DNA from: Gnetum montanum
Lineage: Eukaryota > Streptophyta > Gnetopsida > Gnetales > Gnetaceae
Direction: 5' to 3'
DNA: 64,000 nucleotides
Assembly: GCA_015680685.1 (NCBI GenBank)
Contig: MNCI01005255.1
Location: forward strand, 186,001 to 250,000
The translations under genes and the position numbers were made by a program. The notes under the pieces are model-generated. The model saw only the letters and a program-made list of their open reading frames with translations. It was not told where the DNA came from and did no database searches. Positions 33,761-47,039 of the stretch are shown one piece after another. The first letter of the stretch is position 1; the number at the start of each line of letters is the position of its first letter.

Positions 33761-35949
33761 TATGACCTCTTCATTTTTGCTAGTTACCCCTATTCCAAGC
33801 GTCAGAACCTCCTTCTCCCCTTCTTCTTCTCCTTCCTTTGCTAATAAAACATAATTACAATAAGCAAGATACAATAACTTGAAACAAACACTATATCATG
33901 CAACGCTACCTATCATATCACAGCATAGCAAGTGTTAACCAAATAGTCAAACACACTTATCAATTGGGGGCTGCACTCTACAAATTTTGAGTCACAGCTT
34001 CTTCCCCATCTCTTCATTTGTATAGGGAGGCTCTTCGGTAGGAAAAGATTTCTTACGTTGCAACCGAGTCGTCACTATTTCTGAAATGAGGTATTCTCTC
34101 CTTCTCATGTTGCCTATGTTAATGGGGTATGCCTCTCCCATGCTATCCTGGGTAAAAAAGGGATGTGCCACCCAATCCCTTGTTGTTATTGAAAGCAATT
34201 CCCCAATAGCCCCCGGGGGATTTTGGGATCATGTGTTATGGAAAACCTAGCAAATCCATGGATTTGATATCTAGCTACAATCTTGCTATACCCAGATGCC
34301 ATTTCCATGGACCACCAGGAACTCCAAAAAGCACCACAAGAAAATATTGAAAAAGGCATAGTGTACTTTGAAATAGGACTCAAGATTCTCGTGAAGCTTG
34401 ACCATTTCAGTGTGAAAGCCTTCAGAAAGGTACTAGGCCTAGTTGTAGCAAGTCCCTTCTTCCATGACATCCCTCATTATCCAAGCCTACTCTACTCCAA
34501 GGATTTTCTCTTGGGAGAGTATCTTAGAAAAGGCACAAGCATGGAAGATAAGGTAAATCATTTTGGCCACCTTTAGCCTGACCTTCTCAATGTAGATCCC
34601 CTTTTGGTCCTTAGCCATCTATAGCCACTCCTTGATGTTCCCATGATGGTTTGCATCTTTCTTAAGTTTCTCTTGTATAGGGAGACCATCAAAAGGGACA
34701 CTGAAAAGATCTACAAATAATTGGCTATCAATTTCAAACACCACCCGTACACCCTGAACATGTGTACAAAAGCGATCAGCCTTCTCGGAGAAGGAATCTA
34801 CTAAGGAAAACATTTTGGTAGGTGAAACACTTGGGTTTATAGCCAAAAATAAGTCTATGAGTCCAGCCTCTTAAAGGTTGTGGACAATGGTGGCTGGGGC
34901 CCCATTGCAGAGCCAACACTTAGTCTCCCCCACCTCTCCATACTTGAAGAATAGGTTGGTTTCATTACACCTAAAGGTGATCACAGTGACCTCTTGGGAT
35001 TATGTCACCACTACCACAGTTTGCAAAATAAAAAAAAAGTTCACAAAAAAGAAGAGAATGACCAAAGTATACCATCACTTGAACATATAAAAATAAATCC
35101 ATGGCTTAGCGTACTAGGTTTAAATGGCATAGGAAATGGTGGGAGTTCCACTACCACATCTTCAACAGTAAGTGGTTTGAGGGATGCCCACTCCCCATCC
35201 AACAAACCAAATTTCTTGAACTTTTCATAAAATTTGGAATACCTGGTTGGGTAGGTTTTAAACTTAAGCCCAAGTTGTCCTATTATGCTAGCATGCACGT
35301 TCCCGGTAGAGGAGAACTCCTGCAAGGCCGTCTGTGCCAATGCCAAGGCATCTGTATCACTGTGAAGACCATTCCCATCAATGTAAAACCTGGAAATACA
35401 CAAAAATGTAGTTAACACCTCCATCTAGTATAACATAGATTATACAACACGTTAAGATACCTCCACAAAACTCACCCACCGGTATAGTAAATGGTTCTAG
35501 GTGGGTTCTGAAAACAAGTGCCCATGTGACAGGAAACATATAACATGTTATATAAGTGATAGCATTTGTACTCAAGAATATCCCAGATCCAACTTAAGGA
35601 CCTTAATCCTCTTGGACACTAGTTGGAACCTGTTGTACCTTCGCCTCTGATCACCCCATTAGCCATGACCTCAAAATGCACTGGTTCGACCCAGGCAATA
35701 GTGTTTTTGTAATTGCAACTGTTGTCTTGGCTAATAAGTGTGACCACATGATCACACTAAAATGGCGGAGGAGGAACTATAAGAAGTCCTATGCACCCTC
35801 CTAGAACTAGAACGCTTGCTACCCCACACATGCATGGGGAGGAGGGGTGTTGGCTACAAGTTCACTGAGGCAACACAAGACTCCTTCAAGTTTAAGGACA
35901 ATCAAGATAGGTTTAAACATGACCCTGCATAACAAAGGATCAAACATTA

Positions 35950-36914
35950 GCATTGTGTTCAAGTGAGGTTTACACGTAGCATAGCATGACCATCTATTTA
36001 CAAGTAGCATAGTGTAATTGTCTGTTTACATGTAGCATAGCATGATCTTCTGATTGCAAATCCCCCTTTTAAGATGAACCAAGGAGTCCCCAATGAACGA
36101 AGGTAAATATTACATGCAACGTACTAAAAAGTGTTAGGAGTAGCATAGCATAACAACAGTGGGTGCACACCATGATGCGATAGTTATAGGTTACATGAAA
36201 TAACACAAAAAACATACCTAACACAGCACAGCGCAATAGCCAACACTTTCACATAAGGGTGATAGCTACGTCCCACACAGCGTAGCAAGATGAATACACC
36301 ACACACAACATAATGAATAGTAAGCAAAGAATTATAGCTAGTGTCATGACATGATAAATTTGGTAGTATAACAAACTTAACGATGTAGCAGCACTACAAG
36401 TTTGACATCGTAGAAATATGACAGATTGCTAACATAATGGCCTAAGGGTCTCACAGCATAAGCAAAGTAGTGTAACAACGATGAACTTATGGTCTAATTG
36501 TGTAGACAAGAGAAAATTCACAGTGCCCCCACCATCCCAACCCTACCATGCCGCATGAAATTTCTCATGCTACACTATGCTAAACATGTCACACTGCCAT
36601 AAAAATTTTTGCAAATAAATAAACCCCTCTAAGGGTGGCACGCTATGCCAAGAATACGCTACATAACCTAGAATCACCAAAACACTCGCAACAAGATCAT
36701 CACCATTCTTAACAATGGAAGGTAGGGCAATACTACATGTAGTCATAGCGTAGCATCCATACGGCTGCTGTGCCCAACTAGCGACAACAAGTGTGTAGCA
36801 GCCAAAACGGCAACAAAAATAGTAGTAATAACTACAAGATTCACTATAATAATGGTAACAAAAATATAATCTGATTCATCACCTAAAGAAAATAAGGATA
36901 GCATAGTGACTCAC
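35950..36914 (-). other. Intron 1 of the antisense gene, element B
   Basis: The donor CTCG|GTGAGTCAC is at 36914 on minus. The acceptor was not pinned and lies near 35950. The interval holds several copies of GTAGCATAGCATGA and TACGCTAC, the motif of the B LTR. No coding sequence was seen. Confidence 0.5.
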
Positions 36915-37169
36915 CGAGCTAATGGAGTCTCTTATCATACTTCAATACGCTCCTTGGATAGGCATCCCAGAGTGTCGTTCACCTCGTCTACCTTTGCAAG
37001 TCCTCGATGCTTACATTTTCCTTTGGGTTGCATTGTCTCGCTTGTGAATTATCTCTGCCAACCACTATGCTACACCTGTTCGCTCTCTCTTTGTTTGATT
37101 ATGCTACATTCTGAGTATGGGCTTTGGGCTCTGATAATGAAAATGACAAGTTTACTAGGTGCTAAACCC

Positions 37170-37182
37170 CTATTTATAGTTG
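37170..37182 (-). promoter_or_regulatory. TATA box of the antisense gene in element B
   Basis: CTATAAATAGGGG on minus lies about 140 nt before the ATG at 37033 and matches the A box in sequence and position. Confidence 0.6.
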
Positions 37183-37384
37183 ACCCAGTAAAAAAAATTG
37201 CCATTTTCATATCTTGTGTAATACAAGATGCTCCCGCAGCATAGCACTACTATAGCAAATTCCTATTGTAGTGTAACACTTGTTGATAGCATATCAAGTC
37301 GGCCCACCAAATTTTGCATCATTAACTATCCACGAAGATCCTAAACTAGTGATTCTGATTTACATGAGATGTTAACCTACAATG

Positions 37385-37565
37385 TAGCCTAATTATAGTG
37401 TGACATGACCTTAAACTAGCAATTTTAGCATTCATTTCATATCTTAGACCAAATTTTGCATTGTTACAGTCCACCATGACCTTAAACTGGCAAAGTTAAC
37501 ATCCCTTGCATTTTTAAGCCCATTAACAGTCCACTAAGAGCTTAAACTGGCAACTTTCAAACTTT
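37385..37565 (+). repeat. CCTTAAACTAGCAA repeat block before B pol
   Basis: Three clear copies of (G)ACCTTAAACTRGCAA, or CTTAAACTGGCAACT, spaced 60-65 bp. They lie between the antisense promoter and the pol start. Confidence 0.65.
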
Positions 37566-37688
37566 GCGTAGTAGTTGATAACTATTTCATATTATATTGT
37601 TGTTTTATAAACATTCACTACATGTTTTTGCTACAAACAAGTATCACTTGACTTGGTCTTTTTTCTTATTGTGGAAGTTTTAACAAAA

Positions 37689-40600
37689 ATGGCCATGGAT
37701 GGTGATCTTCAGTCACTTTTAACCTTGGCAGGTCCTCATGGCAAGCTTACAAGACACCTAAAATTAGAATCAATAGACTAGGAATCATCTATTGACAACA
37801 CCATATCATCCTTGGAAACATCCCTAAATTGGCTCGAACATCTAGTCCAAGCCTTAGACTTAGAGGTTGGGGATGTGACTAAGGATCCTCTCATTCAAAC
37901 ATCTATAACTACATCCAAGAGGGAAATAAAGACATTAAAAGTTAGCTCCCTCCTAGATCCACAAATGCAGAAAGATATATCTAGGGTTCTCCACGACAAT
38001 GTTAAAGTGTTTGCATGGTCCTATGATGACATGTTGAGCTTAGACTTGTAGCTCATACAACATAATATTATCTTAGGCCCATGTATCAAGGTAGTTAAGT
38101 AAAAGGCTCGAAAAATCAAATTGTAAATCACACTAGCTGTACGTGATGAAATTACCAAGCTATATCAAGATGGTTTCATTCGCATGATCAATTACTCGAA
38201 GTGGGTGTCAAACATCATTGTGGTTTCTAAGAAAATGGGAGGTATAAAAATTTGTATAGACTTTCAAGATCTGAACAAAGTAATGATTAAAGATGACTTC
38301 TCATTACCAAGTATTGATCAACTTATTGACACTACAGCTGGTCATGCTTTACTATCCTTTATGGATGGGTTCTTAGGTTACAACCAGATCCACATCAACC
38401 CAGAGCATTAGTTAACAACTAATTTCATGACCCCTTGGGGAACCTTTTGTTACACCATGATGCCTTTTGGAATCAAAAATGCTGGAGGAACCTATCAATA
38501 AGCCATGACATACATTCTTAGTGACTACCTCTTGGAGAGACTAAACAATTACATGGATGACATAGCAGTCAAGTCTAAGGGAGCTATTGATCATCCCAAT
38601 GATCTAGATGTAGTCCTCAAGCATTGTCATAGGCATGACTTGCATCTCAACCCAAGGAATATGTTTTCGGAGTTAAAACCAGATGCATGCTAAGGTTTGT
38701 AGTATCGGAAGCTAGAATACGAGTGGATCTTAACAAAGTTTAGGCCATTGTTAACCTATCATTGCCTACTAACCTTAAAGAATTTCATGAGTTGGAAGGA
38801 AAAATACAGTTTATTAGAAGGTTTATAGTGAGGTTGACCAACAAGTTACACCCCATGCAACACTTGCTAAAGAAGGGGGTCAACTTTGAGTGGATAGAAC
38901 AATGTCAACAAGCCTTCAATAATTTAAACAAAGAGATTTTGCACCTTCCAATTGTTTACCCACCACAGATGGATAAGCCTTTCTACATCTACCTTTCCAC
39001 CTCGAACACATCTATTGCAGCATTATTATGTTAGAATAAAGATGATGGCCCTAAAGTCCCAGTTTATTACTTGATCCATGCACTAGTAGCTTATGAGGCA
39101 AAGTATAATGAAGTAGAAAGAAATTGTCTTACCTTGGTGTTTACACTAAAATAATGGAGACACTACCTCTTCTGCAACATGGTTAACATCATATGCAAGA
39201 GTAACATACTTTGGGCTATCACAAAAAATTTATACGAGTGTAGTAGGATGGCCTGATGGAAAGCTATAATGATGGAATTTGATTTGCATTATGTTGCCCA
39301 ATCATTGAAAAAGGGACAAGCAATAGCCACACCACTCACAACCTCACTTGTCAATGATCAAGCAATGATAGAGCCCGAGTTCCCCGATGAACATGTCAAT
39401 AGCATCAATCTTGTGCCATTGCACTTTGAATCCACTTTGCATTTCAACGGAACCTCAAATACATGAGGTGGTAATGCTGTTGTTGTCATTGCATTCCCGT
39501 TTGGGGATATTTGACCTTTTTCTTACCATTTTACATTCCTTTTGTACAAACAACGTAGCTGAGTACAAAGGACTTCTTAGGGGCCTCATAGTAGCCCAAG
39601 AATTAAAGATTTAAGATTTAGCAATCTAAGATAATTTCCAACTCATTGTCAACCAAATTATCAAAGTCTATGCTTGTAAAGCTTCACACTTATAGCCTTA
39701 TTGTGACTTGTCCAAGAGTTTGTTGAGATAGTTTACAATGATAGACATCCAACACATGTCTCACAATGAGAACACCATAGTAGATTCAATAGCCACATTA
39801 GCATTGAATATGCCACTGCATCTATTTGCAAATTTACCTGCTTTGATGATGGAATGCACATATCCTATTACTCAAGTGGTACATGTCGCATCTATGAGCA
39901 CAACTAATATTCAAGAGTGGTACACTAACATTAAAGCTTACCTTCAACATGGAGAAACCCCCACACAGCTTGACATCTATTCAGAAGGATGCAATTCACA
40001 AGCAAGCCCTACAATATGCCCTTATAGGAGATAACATCCTATGTAAATGCTCCTTTGATGGGATATTTCTAACTTGCATTGGTGGGGAAGAAACACATAA
40101 AATTGTTAACAAAGTCCATGAGGGACTATGTGGGGGACACACAGCTCCTAGGGCTATGGCAACAAAAATCAGACACCTAGGGTATTATTGGCCTTACATA
40201 GAACAAGATTACCTTGCCAAAGTTAGGACATGTGATACATGCCAACATCATGCAAATCTTATACATGTCTCACCTACTGAGTTGGACCCTACATAGATTA
40301 TGTGGCCATTCGAACATTGGGGACTAGATATCATAGGATCCATCACACCTAAATCTTCCACAGGATATAGCTTCATCATCACTATCATTGAGTACTTTAT
40401 AAAGTGGGTGGAGGCTATTCCCCTAAGGAAGACTACATCTCAATAGGTTTTCCACTTTATGCTAGACAACATAGTAACAAGGTTTGGTCTTCCCATGACT
40501 ATTGTGATAGACAATGAGCCATAATTTAGTAGCATGGAAACAAAAACCTTTTGCGATAACCTTGGCATCAAGCAATTCTTTTCATCACCATACTACCCAT

Positions 40601-40860
40601 AGGCAAATGGTCAAGTAGAGGTAACAAATAAGGCCATCATCAACTTGCTCAAAAGGATGCTTAGCAACAACAAGAGGTGATGGCATGAGAAAATCCTTTA
40701 TGTGTTGTGGGCTTACCGCACGACATGTAAAACAGCTACAAGACAGACTCCTTACAACCTTGTTTATGGATTTGAAGTGTGTTACCTCTTGAGTTGTAGG
40801 TATCATCACTTTGGATGATCCTTTCAAGTGTCGTGAATGAGGCCTAGAATAATGAATTTT
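37689..40860 (+). pseudogene. pol of element B: RT, RNase H, second RNase H, integrase
   Basis: The start is MAMDGDLQSLL then LAGPHGKL. Reverse transcriptase spans about 38130-38760 with ICIDFQDLNK, MTPWGTFCYTMMPFG and YMDD (38551). RNase H runs about 38970-39320 and the second RNase H about 39430-39830 (LHFNGTS, AEYKGLL, NTIVDSIATLAL). Integrase begins with the zinc region VHEGLCGGH and CDTCQ (40120-40245). Its core follows with GLDIIGSITP, VIDN and GQVEVTNK (three acids D, D, E present). The C-terminus is cut near 40810. About ten stops break the frame, several where A or C has Gln. Confidence 0.85.
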
Positions 40861-41651
40861 CCCTCATTTCACTTCATGGTTACATTTTCTTAGTTTTCTC
40901 TCTATTGCGTTTGCAGGATACAAGCCAAGATGGCATCACTCAGAGATGCATTTCACCAAGAGAGCAAAGCACTACATCATTCCAAAGTGATCATTCTAAC
41001 TAGCTTAGCTACTTGTGAGTGGACATCCCACCCTCCCTCTTAACCCTCTTAACCTTGTTTCTTATACTCACAGTTTTTTTTACATCCCTTTTAAAAGCTT
41101 CCTCAATGCATATAAGGCCCCTTCCACATGCCCAACCACCAAGTCCATGGTGCATGTAACACAACTTGCCACATCGGAACCATCTATAGGAATGTCAAAG
41201 CCCCACATGGATATAACAAAACTCATCTCGGGGAGGAAACACCTCTCTTGCAACAACAAGGTTGTCTACAAGTGAACATGGCTGAACAGTAGAAGGAAAA
41301 ACACAAAAAATTGTAAAAGAGTAGAAAAGCTCAAAAAATAACCATCTCTTAGCACTCCAACAAGAGGTTGAAAGTCAGTAAAAGAAAGATGCCCATGCAC
41401 GTTGACTTTCTCATAAGCACTCTGATGAGGGATCATGCTACGTTACATTTTTTCCTTTCCCAAACTTGTTCCCTCAACTCCATCCTTTCCCCCCTTCCCT
41501 TACTCGATTATCCTAATACTCCCAAGTGTAGCAAAGTGACATCTAAGCAATCACTAGAGAACAATGTTAGCATTTTATTTTTCATGGTGTTTCGTATTCT
41601 TTGTTGACATCTCTTGGGCGGATCCTCCAGACATCAACAAATAAGGGCCAT
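40861..41651 (+). other. Region between B pol and 3' LTR
   Basis: No gene was recognised. A TTGCGTTTGCAG|GATAC near 40909-40921 looks like a 3' splice site but has no partner in view. A PPT-like AACAAATAAGGGCCAT lies at 41636-41651 just before the LTR. The GTTTAAGG repeat block seen here in A and C is absent. Confidence 0.45.
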
Positions 41652-43817
41652 TGAAATACCATAAAATTTTAGGACCTTGATGCATTGGCAAAGTCTTGGA
41701 ATTTGGGTAAAGGACTTCCACAAGTGCAACATCACGATGGGCCATTAGGATAGTGTAGTCACTGAGGATAGACTATACAGCTTGGCAAGTTTTCTATCTC
41801 TAGGGTTGATAGGCCTGCTAGACTCTCTAGCCTACCCAACTAGACAATTGACCTGGTTGATAGTCTACTTGGGGACCATGCTAGGAGTTGTCAAAAGTGT
41901 TCAGGATGAGCTAAATAGTTTGGCAACTTTTCTAATGGAAAAATCTGCTATGCTATGCTATGCTATGCTACATAGCCTAGTAAGCCTAAGGAGACCAATC
42001 AAACATCCAAGATGCAAGTTGATAATAAATCAGTCTTCCAAAGAATTTTCCCTATTTCATCCCTAGAGCATGAGTGATGTAGCACAACAAAATGTGGTAA
42101 ATTTTTTCAAGAATCATCTCAATCTAAGTGCTACACTACACAGCATAACATAGCGTAGTGACGATATACTTCCAAAACACTCCTATGTGGATAGCCTCAA
42201 TAGAGTAAAAGCATTTGCCCATGTTTCAACTATTAAATAGGTTTGCTCTGCCAACACACTGGGACATGAAAAACATCCTATGATAAAATGTTTGCAAAAT
42301 AAGTTAGGATTTGGCCAATGCTGGATGTTACGCTGTGCTATGCTATGTAGCATACCATAGTGTAGCAAAGACTAGAACACACAAAGGCCCCTCTGCCAAG
42401 TGGTTTCGGTAAGAGGATTGCACTTGGCAATGCTTCAGCCTCCAAAACTACCTACCCCACTTAGCCCTCAGGCCTCAAGCCAAGTTTCCTGGTAAAACAT
42501 TACAGATTAAATAAGGATGCATGTCACACTTGCTACTATGCTACGCTATACTACATAGCATAACATAGTGTAGTGAGGATGCAAAACTATAGAATGCCCC
42601 AAGGATGAATTCAGCAGGTCCGCACGCTTTCTAGCATAAAGTACAAAGTTGTGGTTGCTTACCTAACCAAGCATCAAGAAAATGCTCTTGGCTTCTAGGT
42701 AAGACTCCTTTCAAGACTAGCAACTACACTATGCTATGCTACATAGCATAGCATAGCATAGTATGCTGTTAATTACGCTATTCCAACACACTAAATAGTG
42801 TAAGTAATGCAACTCTTGCATGGAGGCATCAAGACATCTTCGGTCAGCTCCAAAACCTATCAGCAAGAATCATTCTCACCCTGACACCTCTTTGGTGGAC
42901 ATAATCAGTAAGTTTGCTTCATCTTACATATCCCTGGTCAATACCCAAAATTTCCCTATGCTTGACCCTACTCACAAAAGTAGGAAAGACATAGTCCTGG
43001 AGCATAGGCTCCATTTTTCTTTCATTGTTGGTATGCTTTTTGGATTTTTGGCACGTGTAGTTTTAGCAGTATGGTTACAGTGTAGCAAGGTTCACAGCTA
43101 GCATCATACACCTACCTAGTATAGCCATGTATGCACCTTGTGGGGCTTAGGACACATGGCATCTAGGCCATGTTTTCCTCCTACTCCTAGCCCTATAAAT
43201 ACCCTAGTGAATAATGTTCAAATCGTTGGTGCTTTTGGAAATGTGAGGGCCTTTTGGGTTGGCTTTTGCAAAACATAGTTGGCATTTTAGCATTCTAGTT
43301 GGCTTTTAGCATTTTGGTTAACTCCAAACACCCTTCTATGGCTCTAGCATATTGGCACCTTGGAAAGCAAATTGGCAAGTAGAAGAATCCTAAATAACAT
43401 GCTATTAATTATAGCTTAGGGACCTGTGACCATACTAATCTATTGTAAGCTATGCCTCTCTAGTGTTGCATAATTAGTTGTACACCTTCTAACAAAACAA
43501 AGGTAAGATTTTCAATCTTGGGGCAGTGCACTTTCTCACCTAATTCTATTTTGTTATTTGTTTACTATCATTGAATTTCACACTATTTTTCATTGTTTCA
43601 CACTTGTTGATCATCGTTGCACTTCCATGCATCACTTCTAAAAGAAACATTTACAAAAGGTTAAGTTATATGAATTAAGTCCCTTTCTGATCAACTAGAC
43701 CATTCAAGGCACCCTGTTTTTGTTTCTCTCCAACATGGCCCTCACACGGATCTAGGGTTAAACTGTATGCCTAGAAACCTCTTAGTGTTCTAGCCACCAA
43801 CATTTTTGGTCACTACA
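41652..43817 (+). repeat. 3' LTR of element B
   Basis: It is 2166 bp, the fullest B LTR. It starts TGAAATACC and ends GGTCACTACA. The TATA box CCCTATAAATACC is near 43187-43199, in the block missing from the 5' LTR. Palindromes such as GCTATGCTACATAGCATAGC occur near 41950, 42340, 42540 and 42735. Confidence 0.88.
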
Positions 43818-43829
43818 GGAAACAAGCCA

Positions 43830-46790
43830 TAAGGGTCTATGATCCCAAAGAGCCTACTATCATTGAATCTAGGTAGTCTTTGAGGGTTAAGGGGAAAATT
43901 CCTAACTTTGTGACCATAAATTAAGATTGATATAACTACATTTATGCCAAAATTTAGGTAGGCATGCTAATTTCATGTTTGAAAGTAGAATCTAAAAGGG
44001 AATTCAAACTCATCCATTGTAATGGCAAAGAGTAAATTCCTTCCCCCTATGACCGAATACCCTTCACTGATATCTATGTGGGCATATTGGCTCAATTGAT
44101 TGAGATGGAGGAGGAGGATGAAAAGCACAACTTGAAGGAACAATAGGAAGAGAAGGATGAGTTTAGTGCAGAATCTAAGCCCAAAAATATCCTAGGAGGA
44201 TTATGCTAATAAACATTCTCGAAGGTTACAGCACCTTCCCCAAATGCCTTTGTCTTCTCCATGGTCATGGTGCCGCCATCTTCCAATTCCTCCTACCCTA
44301 CCATTGCTAATCCCACATCGGTCATAGCCATGTATCAAACTCAATCAATGTCACAACCTACAACCTACAACCCATCAATGTGCTTTGCCACATAGCCCCA
44401 ATCTATGTAGTCATTAGTAGTGGTTTTCATGGCCACAAATCCACTAACTGCCTATATGTAGTTCACCATGGTACCCCAAGTAACCCTAGATCACACACCC
44501 CTTTTATCCCATTTGTGTCTCAAGTACCAACACAAACTTCTTTTTGTTGTTTGTCCCATAAACTATGATCATAATGTAACCACTTCCTTCTATCATGCAA
44601 CCAATAGCGAGCCCACAAGTGTCACAATAGATGCCACAATCATATGTGCAATCCTCACAACAACCAAAGGCCACCATGGGGCCTAGATCAAGCCTTCAAA
44701 ATGATCCAAGACATAATGGAGGAGTTAAAGGGGCTTAATTTCTCTACTTTCCAAAGTCTTAAGATTATGGACTTTAACTAGGATGATCCCATCAGTCCTA
44801 TGGTCCCACCCTTGATAATTTCTCCTAGTGTCTCTATTTCTTAGTTCAACAAATACAAATGATAAGGTGATCCTAATGCTCACCTTATAACCTTCAAATT
44901 CATGTGCCTGTTAATGCAAATATGAACTCATACTATCATGAGAATTTTTCCTATTTTTTTAACTAGAAAACCACTTAATTGGTACCACGCACTACCTAGA
45001 GGATTCATATCCTCTCTTAAGGACTTGATAGCCTAGCTTTTTAACTACTTGAAGTGTAACCTAAAGTCCAACACCATGTTTAACCAAATCATGAAGGTCA
45101 AGTAGGATCCCTTGGGCTCATACAAAAGTTCATCCAACAATACAATGAACTACTAAATGAAATACCATAGCTCATAGTGGAAACCCACCTTTTGGATATA
45201 TTAAGGAGGTGGTTAATGACTTTATGAAGTCCAAACTTTACTATCTTGATCCATGGTCCCTCAACTAAGCATTCTTCCAAACCAGGAACATAGAAGATGC
45301 TGTGAAGGTCAATCATCACCCAACCTATGTAGCATAGAAAAACCAACATACATACAAGGATAAGGAAAAGAGTAAGAATAACAATCTATCCATAGCAATG
45401 GTGACCAAGGACGTAAATACCACTAACCAAAGGCCAAGGAACAACCCACCCAAGTCCCCCACTAACAACCATGATAACCAACCATCAATCTCTTGGGCCA
45501 CTACATCAATTAGAATTAGACCTAATTTTAAGTAGAATAACCATAGCAAGTATACTACTTTACCTTTGAAGTCATCCAAGTTGCTATATTAACTTTTGAA
45601 GAGTGGGCATATGCAATATAAGCAAATGATTGAAGCTACTTGAAAGAACCACAAGCAAGTATGTGAAATAGCCAAGGACTTTACTTGGGCAATAAAAGAT
45701 GATCCTCAACTACCTAGGTTAAAACTAGACTACTTTTCCCACTATCACCAACTACCTGGTCATCACACAGACTTCTACCTCATGTTGAAGGATGACTTGT
45801 AGAAAATGATAGATAGGGGAGAGTTGATCTTAGATGTTTCCAACCTGATCCAACCATAAAATTAGCTAATTCAATCATACAAGGACTTGCTGAATGCTAA
45901 TCAGAGTCCTTATGATCTTTTAGCATTCAAGATTAACAATAATTAAAGACTAGTGAGGGAACTGTTCATGATCAAGGTACCCCCTCATGATGAAAGGGCC
46001 TCTTTATCCTCCACTATTTCAAGATCCCCTTTTGGTGTGAGAGTACCATTATGGGTACCTCCAAGGGAACCTTTTGTTATCAAGGTACCCCATCCTAACA
46101 CAACCCCACCATTTGTAACCCAACTAGCTAACATGGCTATACCATGACCTCCTATGGTGGTCAATGCTACTATCTCTTAAAACCAATGGCTAACAACCAA
46201 AAGATCTCAAACAAGAAAAGGAAGAAGCATAAGCAAATGTCCAACAACAAGGGTAATAAGCAAGAAGAGACATGGAAGGAAGTGGGTCCATTGAAGCCCA
46301 CTCCCATCTCATCAATACCAATGACCTCCTCTATCCATCTTGCTTTAACTAATAAGCAATAAGAGGACACTAAAACTCATAACCAAAATAAAGAGGAGAA
46401 GCCCCAACAATAACCACCTAAGGTTGAAGTTTGTATTTTGGGGTGCATGAAGGAAATAAAGCACAACTAGGATGAGAAGCCCATGGCCAATGATAAAAGC
46501 TTCCTTAGTGTGATGGATCAGGTTAGATAATCTCTTAAGTAAAAGAATATAATTTTTAGCTTATATGACCTAATTATGATTTCCATCACACATCATGAGG
46601 TGCTAGTCAAAATGTTTACTTCTATCCCCATTAGTGAGCACATCTCTACTAATGAGAAATCCATCCATGTAGTGAGGACATCCCTACTAACTTGTGCAAA
46701 AAAAGCCTTGTACATTTCCTAACATTTCAAAGATTAGGAAGAGTTTGCATAAGTGATGTGCACTTCTACTCCTTCCATGTCATGCCCTTA
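43830..46790 (+). pseudogene. gag of element D, protease core missing
   Basis: It resumes after B and contains FKLIHCNGKE, the N-terminal motif, at about 44005. A linker follows, and the capsid domain is at 44860-45260 (RKPLNWYHALPRGFIS). A knuckle-like YHQLPGHHTDFY is near 45740-45775. Alignment with A runs to about 46790, just before the expected protease active site, which is absent. Frames hold many stops and this is the most decayed gag here. The region 46800-47035 is AT-rich with nothing recognised. Confidence 0.65.
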
Positions 46791-47039
46791 TGACCTATAT
46801 AGCCATTTGTACCATAACCATTTAGCCTAAGATTTTTCTTTTTTAACAAGTTATTTCCTTTTCTCTTATGTTTACTATTTATACATATAGCTTAGAGGTT
46901 TATTTTATTTACCTTTCCATTTATTATAGCCTTATTTATTTCTTTAATTTCCTTGTTTAGCATGATATAACTAAAAATCCATAAAAACTTTAAAACAAGA
47001 AATTACCAAAAAAATATAAGTTTCTCTTTAACATTAGTC

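Larger units (their letters stand above)
32137..37033 (-). pseudogene. Antisense spliced gene of element B (unrecognised family)
   Basis: It is collinear with the A gene on the opposite genomic strand. Exon 1 (37033-36915) is 119 nt and starts MQPKGKCKH. Exon 2 contains TKTLLPGSNQCILRS and ends TIYYTGG at 35476. Exon 3 starts at 35389 (FYIDGNGLHSDTDAL) and exon 4 at 35010, with VQGVRVVF and LFVDLFSVPFDG, then EFLVVHGNGIWV. An acidic repeat exon and a coiled-coil-like exon (VKKLEKEKANLTIEVGDLQ) follow. A final 96-nt exon ends with TAA at 32137. Introns 2 and 6 are 86 and 88 nt. The intron-4 donor reads TTG|ATAAGT where A has TTG|GTAAGC, and stops replace several Trp and Gln codons, so it is dead. 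Confidence 0.78.
6674..43817 (+). mobile_element. Element B: Tat-type retrotransposon, interrupted by element A
   Basis: B occupies 6674-8272 and 27481-43817, about 17.9 kb without A. It has both LTRs, a PBS at 27681, gag-pro, an antisense gene, pol through most of integrase, and a 3' LTR. Target duplication is GGCAA on the left and GGAAA on the right (one mismatch). The frames carry many stops, so it is old. The end of integrase and the usual repeat block before the 3' LTR are missing, apparently deleted near 40860. Confidence 0.82.

Noticed and set aside
34186-34576. Open frames on both strands at the same place
   Set aside because: Neither track frame is the coding one; homology to A is in a third frame with stops (antisense exon 4).
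36906-37244. 112-codon plus-strand open frame
   Set aside because: It is the reverse of antisense exon 1 and its promoter in B; exon 1 on minus matches A in length and phase.
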